Shown here piece after piece: positions 18,432 through 28,795 of a stretch of 64,000 nt of DNA. The notes beneath the pieces were generated by a model, which did not search any database, was not told the DNA's origin, and saw only the letters and a list, made by a program, of their open reading frames with translations. Origin of the DNA: Pseudomonadota bacterium (lineage in GTDB: Bacteria > Pseudomonadota > Gammaproteobacteria > Berkiellales > Berkiellaceae); contig JAFECS010000004.1 in assembly GCA_018241965.1 (NCBI GenBank), forward strand, positions 1 to 64,000, given 5' to 3'. Numbering within the stretch: the stretch's first letter is position 1; each line of letters starts with the position of its first letter. The translations under genes and the position numbers were made by a program.

Positions 18432-21400
18432 TTAAAATAAATTTGTAATTCCTGGAGCAAATTCGTCTCCTATACTTAAACTACGAAAAACACCGCTGCT
18501 CATCATCTTTGTCATAAATCTTCCATATATATATGGAGCTTTCGCCATGTTCCACCCACTGGTGTCAGAATTCATATATTCGTTTATTGTAGAAACATAA
18601 TCTGGTGCATCTGTTATAGTTTTAGTAAATACAGTTAAATAATCTGTTTGAGAGATAGTTGTTACATCTGATATTTTTTTCAATACTCCCGAGTCTTTTA
18701 TGTCTCTTAAAATATCACCTACGTTTAACAACATTGGAATTTGTTGTGACAATGCAGCTCTTGTTATTATTTCTTGTCCCGTTTCAGATCCTCCTGTTTC
18801 TGAAACAACATTTGCTGTTTTCAATATTGCATTAGCTGCACCAACCAATTTTAACGCTTGTTTACCTTTATTCACAACTGTGCTTGTTTTCTGAACTACT
18901 TGCAACACTCTTTCTAATCTACCGAAATGATTACGGATTCCCCATATCATTGATGCAACAGGGGTAACTGTTGTTGTTGTTGCTTTTGCAGCACCACTAT
19001 ATGCGCTCATAGCAGTTTGTCCTACTATATTAAGTAAAGTACCTATCTTGCAGTCAGCCATATCTTCAATACAAGCATAACTTGGCTTGTAAGGTTCATG
19101 TGTATTATCAGGATTAATAGAACCTTGTTCATATAGTTTTAATTTTAGATCATTTAACACTTGTAATTGTTCTGTTGTGATTAATAAATTAGGATCTTTA
19201 AGTTTTGTTAAATTTTTAACTTTCAACGCAATATCGTTCAACAAAGGAAGATTAAATTTTGTTGCAAGTTTTTGTAATTGATCATGCCCTATTTTATATG
19301 CAAAACGCATATTTCTAAGTTTTATATCAGTTTCAATATCTTCTGGTGTCAATATTTGTTCAGGCGTTTTTGGTTTAAGCATTGTAGAATATAATCCCAT
19401 TATTTCAGATAATGATTTATCTAATTTTTCCGAACTATTTTGGTGATTGATTTGATAAGCACCCATAACATCTTTTTCTATTTTTATTTTCCCTAACAAA
19501 TCTTCTGATGTATACTGCTCGTTTGTAAGACTGAATAAAATTTTTGACAATTCTTGATCTTCATTATCAATAGCATCTTTTAGGTTTGAAAGATTATCAA
19601 TCATATCCTTATAATGCTGCTTTGTTAAATGATTCTCAGTTTTTGCTTGTTTGTAAAAATCTAAAACAGATTTGTCACCTTTGTGTAAATCGGCAAAACC
19701 TCTAATACCATTTATTGCTGATCTTGTAGTAGTCATATATCTAGAATACTGATTTATATCATTGGCCATAGATGAATAAACATCTTTCAAATTTAATAAG
19801 TTAATTTTACCTTTTTGATATGTTTCTATTGCATTCTTAATGTTTCTCAATAATTCTGGATTCTCAGTGGAAAGCTGTTTGCCAGTTAAATTTTTGTAAC
19901 TCATTCTGATACCTTCTTTTGTTTTTTGTGACTCTTTTTCATAAGCATTTTGTGTTGTTCTGAATTCTGTTTTCAATTTATCTAGAAGTTCAGTGTATTT
20001 TGACTTTAAATTATTAATTGAATTGATATCATATTTTTGATATAAATTTATATTGTTTTGATATTCAAATTTCAATTTATCAAGTTCTGTTTTTAATAAC
20101 ACACTAACATCCTTATTATCTGATGTGATTTGATTAAAGTTTCTTTCAGATTTTATGACATCTATTAAGGATTGTTCAGCTGTATTAAATGCATCTTCTA
20201 TAGTAATTAGAGATTCCTTAACATGTTGTTTTCTCTCGTTTTCTTTTGCAGTTTCAAAAAAATTCTGTACTTGATCATTTATATTTTTGTTTGTTTGATC
20301 TAAAGCATTTAACACACCTGATAAATCTGCAGAAATTTCAGACATTTTTTTATCAAATTTAAATGTTTGCGTCTGATCTAATTGCAGCAATGATATTTTT
20401 TGAGAATTTAAAGATTCTAAGGATTCTATTAAAGAGTCTCTAAGTGTGTTTCTTTTTGAGATTGCCATGTCAAATGCTTCTTTAATTCCATTAATATCTG
20501 TTTGTATTTTTGAACTTACAAATGCTTTGTTTTGATCAAATAAGTTACTTGTTGTTAGAATTTGTTCGGAAACAAGACTCATACGCAAGTCCAAATTGTT
20601 TACTTCGTTAAGCTGTTTGTAATTTTGCAAAACTCTTTCAATATTTTTGCTAACTTGATCTGAAATTTTTCCAATTTCATCTCTCAAACCATTTAATGTT
20701 TGACTTGTGGATTTAATTATATCATCAAATTTTGCTCGATATTGAGAATCTAGATGAGATGTGTTGATATTTTTTAGAATATCATATTTTGTTTTATACT
20801 CATTTAATTTAATTCTCATGTTATAAATATCATTTGAAAGGACTTTTGCTTTTTCACCTAAATACAAATTATTATTTTGTAAATTCTTTGTGGCGTAATC
20901 AAAGTTTTCATTCATATCTTCATATTGCTCATCTAATAATTTGAACACTGCTTTGTCTTTTATTCTTTGCGCACTTTCTCTTTGTTCCAATTCTCTTTTT
21001 GACACCATTGATTCAAATTCTTCAGCCTTGATTTTTGAAAAGTGTTCTGTATCCAAAATGTTTTTATTACTGTTAGACAAATCACTATTTATTTTTTCTG
21101 ACAATTGTTTAAATTTATCTGTGTAGAATTGATCAGAAAAACGCTCTGGATTTGATAACATGTCGTTCAATAATTGTCTATTTAAATTAATTATATTCAT
21201 TCCATCTTGTATCGCTGTTATTTGTTGATTGCTTTCTGTATTAAACTTTGTTATGAAACTGCCATCTTCATACGAACCCCTAATATTTTGCATAAACGTT
21301 TTTTTCTCATTGACTACACTCAACATTTCTTTAAAACTATTTGTCATTTTGTTAATATTTAAATCTAATTTATACAATGTATCCAAATCTCTTGCTGTCT

Positions 21401-24400
21401 GCTGTTGTTGCATATACTCTTTTTGTTCTCTATCATGCTCTACAACAGCTTCGTCAATTTTTCTTGTTGTCTTAAAAATATCATCCTTGTGTTTTGTTAT
21501 GAGATCTTCGACACTACCAAGTAAACTTGTAAATTTTGTTTTATATTTTGAATCAGAAAATCGTGTTTTGTCAGAAATAATTTTGTGTATTTGGTCTATG
21601 CTTTCTGAAATTAATGAATTCGTGTTAGCAATCATATCAAACTCAGCACGTATTTCAGATCTTTTTTTACCTAATTGATTATCAAATATATTTACATTTT
21701 TTGTCAGATCCGAAAAATTATCGTTGGCACTCTTGAAAGATTCGTCCAACTTATTAACTGCATTCAGTTCGTTCAATGACTCGCGAGCTTCATATTCTTC
21801 CCTATATTTTTTATTCTTTTCAAGAAATTTTGAAACACTCTTGTCAACATATTTATCAAGATTAGATAAAAGAGAATTTACACGTTCTAAGTCTTGTGAT
21901 GTTTTTTTTGCTAATGTGTCAACCATGTCAGGATTATCATATATATCCTTTCGCATTTTGTTATTAGCTTCATTGATAGTGTATAGAAGATCGTTTATAT
22001 TTTCAGATTGATCCAAAATTTTTTGATTAGCATTAGGTTGAAATTTTAGTTTGTTCCACGCCAATTTGTCTATTAAATCTCCAAAATCTTTGGAAATATC
22101 AGAGTATTTTGTGTTTAATTTGATTATTAATTGTTCCCTCTCATATTGTTTATTATATTCGCTTGTTTCAAGTTCGAATTTTGTTCGAGCATCTTTTGAT
22201 TCTTTATCAAGATTAGTTAACCCCCATTTTAATTGATTTACTTTATCAAGAGTGTTCTTAAATAAACTATCAAAAACATATTTATGAGTCTGTTCTTTAA
22301 ATTGCTCAGAACTTTTTATCATACCTTTCAGAATCGACATAGACTGAGAAATATCAATTTTCAATTCATTTAAAGAAACCGCATGTAAATTTATTTGATC
22401 GGATTTATCCCCAAAGTTTAATGCGTTGGATGTTATGTAAATATTTAGATCATCTCCTTTCTCAATCAACTCTTTTATCCTAATACTTAGATCGTTTGTA
22501 TTGAATTGGGCACTATCATATTGTTTCTTTATAATTTCCTTTCCTAATTGTGTATTTGTTTTTATAGTCTCGCTAACGATTCCATTAACTTGATTATGTG
22601 ACTCTTCAACAAATGATTTTAGATTTTTGTGCATATCTTCTGCATATTTGAGAGCATTATCAAACGAAGATCTGTAATTTGGAATAGAGAAACGATTTAT
22701 ATCACTAATTGATCCTCTTAAATTATCAATATTTTGTTTAAAATTTGTGATTAAATCTCTAATATTTTCTTGCATATCTTGGACATTTGTATCTCTTTGA
22801 CCAAACAGAAAAACGCTGTTGCTGACATAATCATCAAAATCCTTACCAGAATTAAGTATTGCTTGATAATCTTTATTCAAATTATTTATTGAGTCCATAT
22901 CTTTTAAAGTTTCAGCCATTTGACGTTGCTTTTCGATTAATGATTTATATTTTTCTAAAGCACCATAAACATCTTCACTAAAATCATTTATTTTTACCTT
23001 GAAATCCTGTACTTTTTGTGTTATTTGTTCTAGAAATTTTTCTCTTAATTTTTCATCAGGAGTATAAGACTTGGCTCCAATGGTTTCACGAAAAGCTGAA
23101 ATATTTTCTTTAAATTGATTTAATTCATTTGCTAATTTACCTTTCTCATCCAATAAAAAATTATATTCAATGCCCAAATTTAATTGATTATTAGTAAAGT
23201 GATTGGCTGCATCATTAAAATGGTTGATTCCATCGGATAGTAAAGCGTTCGCGTCGTTTAATGCTTTGATGTCATTGTCGCGTTGTTGTTCAATATAATA
23301 TCTTTTAAATTGTTCATTCCTTTCGTTAAATAATCGTGTAGCGTCGTTAATATCTCTTTTTATTTTGTTCAGTGCATTAACAAAATCAGCCAATTTTGAT
23401 TCAATCTTTTGGTATGCCTCATTAAATTCATTTTGTTTTTTCTCCAAAACCAAATTATTTAATGAATTAATATCGGCGTTGATCTCTCTCAAAAAGTCTT
23501 CTATATTTTTGTATTGATCATTAATGTCTTGTACATTTTGTAAATTTGGTCCAAATGTGTTAAATCCGTCAACACTTTTTTTGATGTCATTTATTTGATT
23601 GTTATTAATTTTGTTAGTCAAATCTTTCAAAGCATTTATTTTGCTAATATTTTGTGTATCATTAGTTAAATCATCTGATGTTTTTTTTAAATAATCATTT
23701 GTTTCAGCTATTTTATCACCTATTTTATTAGCATTTTGCACAAACATTTGGTGATGAAATGCTGATGATATTCTTCGAGGAGGTTGACTAAACAAATCAA
23801 CAAGCACTTGTCGCATATTTCTTAAATTTAATATGTTTTCATTCAACGTGTCTGCTCGATTTTGATATTCCACAGCACTGTCTCCTAAAAAGGAATTATT
23901 ATCTGATATAAATGATTTTAATTTTGTGTGTTCTGATTCAAGATTCGTTATTGCTTTTTCAATATTAATAATTGCATCTATCTGTTCTCTTGAATTTGTA
24001 TTGCCTGCTAACATAGCTTGTTGAATTCTATACGTTTTCGATTCTTCTGTGTGGGAAGGAAAAGGTTCTTGTACAGGAAGAGAAATAGGTTGTCCGTGTT
24101 GAAAATATAAAGAGGGTGGAAATATATTTAAACCTATTGGTTGGGAAGACGGAGATGCTGATGAAGGACTTGGATATAATGAAGCAAACTTTTTATCTAT
24201 TGCCTCTAAAAGTCCCCCGATATTTGTACCTGATGTTATTTGCAGTGCATTATCCCATGAAAATTGAAATAAAGTCTTTATATTTTTTGATGTTAAATTC
24301 TCCCATGTAAAAACTTCTCTGTTTTTATATCCACCTATAATAGTTTGTGTCATTACTGTCGGAATTTTGTATGAAATGGATTGCACTTCCATTTGCCCAG

Positions 24401-25847
24401 CAACTAATAATAATTCACTAAAAATATTTAAAACTGTGACCCTATGCAAAATCTCAATACCATATTTTTGCTGTAAATATTTATCTAGTTGAGCAAACAA
24501 TGGTGTGTTTGGGTCTCTTTTCAATTTTTTAAGAGTATATTCAACTGATTTTCTAACCCACACAGTCAATTTCCCCATTAAATATCCCAATATTTTTTGA
24601 CTTACATATGTGTCTAACACGTATTGAATAGCATAATCTCCTACTATAGCAGTCCCAGTCTCTCCAATATCTCCTAACCATGGATAAGATTCTTTTATAG
24701 CAGGCAGAGCAAGTGATATCCAAGCGCCTGCAATTCCAGATGCAATTGTCCAAAAATAAATTGTGTGACGATTTTTGTACAACATGTCTTTTGTTGTTTT
24801 ACTTATCCAACCTTCTTGAACTATTTCAGGAGTTAATTTTTCTACATCAATTTCTCCATTTTCAAGCAAATTTTTTATTCTATTCATTTCTTTTTTGAAT
24901 TTCAATTGCTGTTCAAGTAATTCTGCTTGTAAATCTTTAGGATCTGGTTTAGGCACTATCATGTAATTTGATATTTTTCCTACAAGCATTTTTCCTACTC
25001 CAGCAGTATATCGGGATAAAAATGTATTTGGCTTGAAATTAACAAGCACTTTACCTAACACTCCTCCGCTTTCAATTGTTTCCTTGCTAAACAAATCGAG
25101 AATGTGGTAATTGGAACTTACAAAAATTAATCCCAATGACACGCTCTCACTAGCCATTGTTTTAAAAACTTCTGTTATATCTTTTGTAAAAGCTGCTTGG
25201 ACTACTGTCATGATTTTAAAAGATAACATGACTTGATTTGTTTTTAAAAAGGTAGCTATTGACGTTGGAATAGAATAACCAAAAAGTGTGGAACTTGCTC
25301 CTTGCGATATTAAAGCTGCTGATGAGGGCAAAGTAATGTATCCAGTTAAAATAACAAAACTCCCCACTGCAACCCCAACTGTTAAATACATTACACCAGT
25401 TTTTATAATTTGATACATTGCTTCACTTTCTAATTGCTTTACATTTTGAAATTGCTGAAAATATTTATATGCATCCGCTGCCTTTTGTTCTGAAATTGTG
25501 TAAGCACTTAGTTCATTAATAATTTTCGTTTTATTTGATTGAATTGACTTGATATGTTTTTTATCATCATCTCCAAGAGGAATACCGTTATTTAATTTGA
25601 ACAATATGTTTTTTGTTTTGTACATTTTTTTTTCTGGTTCATCGACGTCACTATATATTTTTTTTACCATCATCAATTCTCCTCCTTTTTCAGATGGATA
25701 CTCCATAAAATATTTTTGCACCCTTCCTCTCATATTCATAAAATTTAATTCAATATCATTCATTTTCTTATACAAATTTGCCTTGGAAACATATTTTTTA
25801 TATATTTTTTTACTTGCTTGTTCTCTTTTAGACTCGAATTGTTCCAT
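18432..25847 (-). CDS. Giant coiled-coil membrane protein,2471 aa
   Basis: A single uninterrupted frame from ATG 25847. The N-terminal 600 residues hold several hydrophobic segments (GVMYLTVGVAVGSFVILTGYI, TIYFWTIASGIAGAWISLAL). Residues about 640-2100 are an almost continuous series of Asn/Asp/Lys-rich helices, with recurring patterns such as FxxxINxLxxNIxxLR, like a long coiled coil or spectrin-type rod. The C-terminus has Ala/Gly-rich, possibly membrane-associated stretches (SAYSGAAKATTTTVTPVASM). Family not recognised; the size and form suggest a structural virion or viral-factory protein. It takes up 12% of the window. Confidence 0.75.
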   Translation of the reverse strand: MEQFESKREQASKKIYKKYVSKANLYKKMNDIELNFMNMRGRVQKYFMEYPSEKGGELMMVKKIYSDVDEPEKKMYKTKNILFKLNNGIPLGDDDKKHIKSIQSNKTKIINELSAYTISEQKAADAYKYFQQFQNVKQLESEAMYQIIKTGVMYLTVGVAVGSFVILTGYITLPSSAALISQGASSTLFGYSIPTSIATFLKTNQVMLSFKIMTVVQAAFTKDITEVFKTMASESVSLGLIFVSSNYHILDLFSKETIESGGVLGKVLVNFKPNTFLSRYTAGVGKMLVGKISNYMIVPKPDPKDLQAELLEQQLKFKKEMNRIKNLLENGEIDVEKLTPEIVQEGWISKTTKDMLYKNRHTIYFWTIASGIAGAWISLALPAIKESYPWLGDIGETGTAIVGDYAIQYVLDTYVSQKILGYLMGKLTVWVRKSVEYTLKKLKRDPNTPLFAQLDKYLQQKYGIEILHRVTVLNIFSELLLVAGQMEVQSISYKIPTVMTQTIIGGYKNREVFTWENLTSKNIKTLFQFSWDNALQITSGTNIGGLLEAIDKKFASLYPSPSSASPSSQPIGLNIFPPSLYFQHGQPISLPVQEPFPSHTEESKTYRIQQAMLAGNTNSREQIDAIINIEKAITNLESEHTKLKSFISDNNSFLGDSAVEYQNRADTLNENILNLRNMRQVLVDLFSQPPRRISSAFHHQMFVQNANKIGDKIAETNDYLKKTSDDLTNDTQNISKINALKDLTNKINNNQINDIKKSVDGFNTFGPNLQNVQDINDQYKNIEDFLREINADINSLNNLVLEKKQNEFNEAYQKIESKLADFVNALNKIKRDINDATRLFNERNEQFKRYYIEQQRDNDIKALNDANALLSDGINHFNDAANHFTNNQLNLGIEYNFLLDEKGKLANELNQFKENISAFRETIGAKSYTPDEKLREKFLEQITQKVQDFKVKINDFSEDVYGALEKYKSLIEKQRQMAETLKDMDSINNLNKDYQAILNSGKDFDDYVSNSVFLFGQRDTNVQDMQENIRDLITNFKQNIDNLRGSISDINRFSIPNYRSSFDNALKYAEDMHKNLKSFVEESHNQVNGIVSETIKTNTQLGKEIIKKQYDSAQFNTNDLSIRIKELIEKGDDLNIYITSNALNFGDKSDQINLHAVSLNELKIDISQSMSILKGMIKSSEQFKEQTHKYVFDSLFKNTLDKVNQLKWGLTNLDKESKDARTKFELETSEYNKQYEREQLIIKLNTKYSDISKDFGDLIDKLAWNKLKFQPNANQKILDQSENINDLLYTINEANNKMRKDIYDNPDMVDTLAKKTSQDLERVNSLLSNLDKYVDKSVSKFLEKNKKYREEYEARESLNELNAVNKLDESFKSANDNFSDLTKNVNIFDNQLGKKRSEIRAEFDMIANTNSLISESIDQIHKIISDKTRFSDSKYKTKFTSLLGSVEDLITKHKDDIFKTTRKIDEAVVEHDREQKEYMQQQQTARDLDTLYKLDLNINKMTNSFKEMLSVVNEKKTFMQNIRGSYEDGSFITKFNTESNQQITAIQDGMNIINLNRQLLNDMLSNPERFSDQFYTDKFKQLSEKINSDLSNSNKNILDTEHFSKIKAEEFESMVSKRELEQRESAQRIKDKAVFKLLDEQYEDMNENFDYATKNLQNNNLYLGEKAKVLSNDIYNMRIKLNEYKTKYDILKNINTSHLDSQYRAKFDDIIKSTSQTLNGLRDEIGKISDQVSKNIERVLQNYKQLNEVNNLDLRMSLVSEQILTTSNLFDQNKAFVSSKIQTDINGIKEAFDMAISKRNTLRDSLIESLESLNSQKISLLQLDQTQTFKFDKKMSEISADLSGVLNALDQTNKNINDQVQNFFETAKENERKQHVKESLITIEDAFNTAEQSLIDVIKSERNFNQITSDNKDVSVLLKTELDKLKFEYQNNINLYQKYDINSINNLKSKYTELLDKLKTEFRTTQNAYEKESQKTKEGIRMSYKNLTGKQLSTENPELLRNIKNAIETYQKGKINLLNLKDVYSSMANDINQYSRYMTTTRSAINGIRGFADLHKGDKSVLDFYKQAKTENHLTKQHYKDMIDNLSNLKDAIDNEDQELSKILFSLTNEQYTSEDLLGKIKIEKDVMGAYQINHQNSSEKLDKSLSEIMGLYSTMLKPKTPEQILTPEDIETDIKLRNMRFAYKIGHDQLQKLATKFNLPLLNDIALKVKNLTKLKDPNLLITTEQLQVLNDLKLKLYEQGSINPDNTHEPYKPSYACIEDMADCKIGTLLNIVGQTAMSAYSGAAKATTTTVTPVASMIWGIRNHFGRLERVLQVVQKTSTVVNKGKQALKLVGAANAILKTANVVSETGGSETGQEIITRAALSQQIPMLLNVGDILRDIKDSGVLKKISDVTTISQTDYLTVFTKTITDAPDYVSTINEYMNSDTSGWNMAKAPYIYGRFMTKMMSSGVFRSLSIGDEFAPGITNLF

Positions 25848-25886
25848 TTACTCTTACATTTACAAAATAAAATTAAATTGATATAT

Positions 25887-27787
25887 TCATTCATAAAAAT
25901 CCTTATGAGATCCAAAGTAATCCCACGCAGTCTCAATATCTGCAAACGCATGAATTCCTCCTGAACATGCATCTTTGGATTCGCCAAAACCATTACTATT
26001 TTTTAAGATTAGTGTATGTAAAATATGAATTAATAATGCTTTACCTTGGCTCAACAATCTTTCCAACTATATATTCAAATTTTGGATCATGACCACTTAC
26101 AACAGATATTTTCTTGTCAATTATCTTGTTAGGATATGACAAAAATTGAACAACATCTGCTTTTTCAAATCTCCATTTCAAATTTTTTCCATCCCACTGA
26201 CGATTAAATCTAGTTTTAATTTTAATTAAAAGTATATAGTAAAAACCAAAAACTTTACCTAGTTCCCTCTACAATCTTAAGAACGACAACTACAACTAAT
26301 TTGTCTTTCTTTGGATCGTCTTTGTTAACAACTCGCGCTGCTTTGTACCTAGTTATAATTTTAGAATTGAGCGATAACGAAATTATAATATTTTAACGTA
26401 CACAATGCTTTCACCATGTGTCACTCCTTGTCCTTCCCCATCAATTGGTAACGTTGAAACAGAGTTTTTAACGTCAAATGTCTGCTGATTTTCACGAATT
26501 TGAACTGGTTGAGACGTTTTGTTGTTAGACACCGAATTTGAAAGTGTTGGAGACTTTGGCTTTTTGTTTCTTCTCTTTGGTCCAACGGTTTGCCATCCAT
26601 TGTTTTTCGCAATAGATTGTATTTTTTGTGATACTGTCACGCTTGTTGTTTCAAGTTCCATGTAACACCGCCTATTCGGACCAAATGGAATAGCATTGTT
26701 TTTAGTTAGGGATATATCAAATATCATTTTCTGAATATCATGATTTTGTTCAATATAACTTGTAGACAACATAATCCTTTCATGCAAAGTACGTCTAATC
26801 TTTGAATGGTTTCCATCAATTATTGAAGGGTGGCTTGTATTCGCCTTGAATATAGACTCAGAATTCAATATCGTCAAACATTTTTTAAGACGTTGGAGAA
26901 TACTAATAAACCGATTAATATAAAAACAATTAAAACAACATAGACCATGTGTTACCTTGAATTATAATAGCGATATCCTCTGGACCATAATTTGTAAGTT
27001 CTGTAAAAAAATTTAGGTGTAACACGAATATTTATGTGTTGTAATCGACGTTGTACCTAATTAATTTTTTAACAAACGAAAAAACATGCATATTTTTTAG
27101 CTTACAATATCATCGATAGCTAAATGTTGGGGAAAAATAGCATCAAATTTAGCCCTCGATTTTCGGAACTCTTTTTTTGAAGAATATTTTTTTACATCTC
27201 TCGATGGCTCTTTCATACTATTTGGATATAACAATGCATTTGCTGTAAAATCAATATCATTGGTGTCATTACAGCAATATGATATATCATATTTTATCCA
27301 ATCTTTTGAAGATTCATTTTGAACAGCTAAAGGAACGTACCTAGTTAAAATTTAGTAATGAGAGAATAGCGAATGAATAAATTTTAACGTACACCATATA
27401 ATTTCCTGGGGGAACATTTAACGTGGTGTTAAAATCAAAATCAACAAAATCAGACTCGTCTGAATTATCAGAATCATCTCCATATGCACTTCCTGAATAT
27501 TCAATGTATCCATTCATTTTTATGACTTCTGCAAAAAACCGTGTGATTGAAGGTGTTTCACATTTTATATCAATATCACTATTTGTTTCAAAAAAAACAG
27601 ATAGAGGAAGCGTTCCGTTCGTCTCAACAATCCATCTTAAAAATCCCCCAAAAATATTATTTGGCGTTGTTCTGTCTGGAATCAAAATTTTGATCAAGGG
27701 TAGCTCTTCCAGAAATTTTTCAACGCAACTAAAAAAATAATCGATTTTTTCAACTTTTGTTAGAGCTGAGAATGAGCGAAGACTCAT
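25887..27787 (-). CDS. Seven-exon gene,531 aa; N-terminus nucleotidyltransferase-like
   Basis: Exons on the minus strand: 27787-27393, 27340-27106, 27056-26956, 26902-26402, 26348-26259, 26209-26045 and 25995-25887. The six introns are 52,49,53,53,49 and 49 nt, all GT...AG, and the spliced length is exactly 532 codons including TGA. Exon 1 has FGGFLRWIVE followed by NSDIDIKCE, the spacing of a nucleotidyltransferase GG...DxD site; the match is weak. Exon 4 has a Ser/Pro/Lys-rich linker. Exons 5-7 encode YKAARVVNK, VVVVVLKIVEG, KISVVSGHDPKFEYIVGKIV and CSGGIHAFAD, like the CxxGIHFF C-terminal domains of many mimivirus proteins (DUF5758-like, from memory). Function unknown. Confidence 0.75.
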
Positions 27788-27864
27788 TTAAATAAAAGAA
27801 ATTGTAGAGATGGAATGTATTTTTGCTTAATTTGCATATTATTATAAAATTCAAATTAAGTTAT

Positions 27865-28617
27865 TTATTTTTTATAGCAGCATGGAAAGCACGATTTCCA
27901 TTGTTCAACTATCTTGGTAAAATCAAATTCCCCATTGGCGGCAGAAATAATAAAGTCAATCATTTTGCTCAAACTGGTGTCAACAACGGCACTGATTGTA
28001 GCTGGATCAACACCAGGAATTGGGATCTCAGCAACTAAACGTTTAATAACATTTATTGCAACAGCCTTTTTCTCTGGTCCAGATAATGTTGGTATTTGTT
28101 CCAACATCTGCATAACTAATGTTACTAAAGTCACGACATTGGTCATACCGAATTTCTTATCAATGATAGATTGTTTAATACTATCATGCATTTGTTGTGT
28201 CAAAGCTTCAACATCTGCTACATCTTTAACAGATTTTGTTGATGATTTTGGTGCAGGTTTTGCGCACAAAAGAGCACATCTTTCTTTGACTTCATTGAAT
28301 TGTAAGTTTCCCTTTGCTGCTTCTACCAAAATATCGATTATCTTGTCCAAAACTGTATGAACGTGTGATAAAAACAAGTCTTTTTCTTCTGCGAGTTTAT
28401 CACCTATTTTTGCTACCATGGCCATGACAATTTCTTTCTTTTGCATACCATGAATGATCATGTCTTTAGCAAGAGTCCTAGACCACTGTTCAACAATTTC
28501 CATAGAGTGGACAACTGTATCTAAAAATGATTCAGCTTTTTGGTCAATGTGTTGAAACCAGCTTTCAAGTTGAGCATATAATTCATCAAACTTTTCTTGT
28601 ACAATCAATAAATTCAT
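27865..28617 (-). CDS. Helical hypothetical protein,250 aa, internally duplicated
   Basis: ATG at 28617. Almost entirely helical. Two segments look alike: LDKIIDILVEAAKGNLQFNE (about residues 90-110) and SKMIDFIISAANGEFDFTKI (about 220-240), each followed by a Cys-containing end, suggesting an ancient duplication. The C-terminus is CFPCCYKK. No membrane segment is certain. Family not recognised. Confidence 0.65.
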   Translation of the reverse strand: MNLLIVQEKFDELYAQLESWFQHIDQKAESFLDTVVHSMEIVEQWSRTLAKDMIIHGMQKKEIVMAMVAKIGDKLAEEKDLFLSHVHTVLDKIIDILVEAAKGNLQFNEVKERCALLCAKPAPKSSTKSVKDVADVEALTQQMHDSIKQSIIDKKFGMTNVVTLVTLVMQMLEQIPTLSGPEKKAVAINVIKRLVAEIPIPGVDPATISAVVDTSLSKMIDFIISAANGEFDFTKIVEQWKSCFPCCYKK

Positions 28618-28795
28618 TTTTGTATTGTTTAATATACATATACAAAATAAACTTGCTTACGTTTCGCACAAATATTAATAAGAACAAAGAACACAAACAC
28701 AATAAATTAAAATGCTGTTGAAACTTTCATTCTAATATAATATGATTTACAACCGTATTATTGATTAGTATTATTTTGTACACACTAAATAAAGA

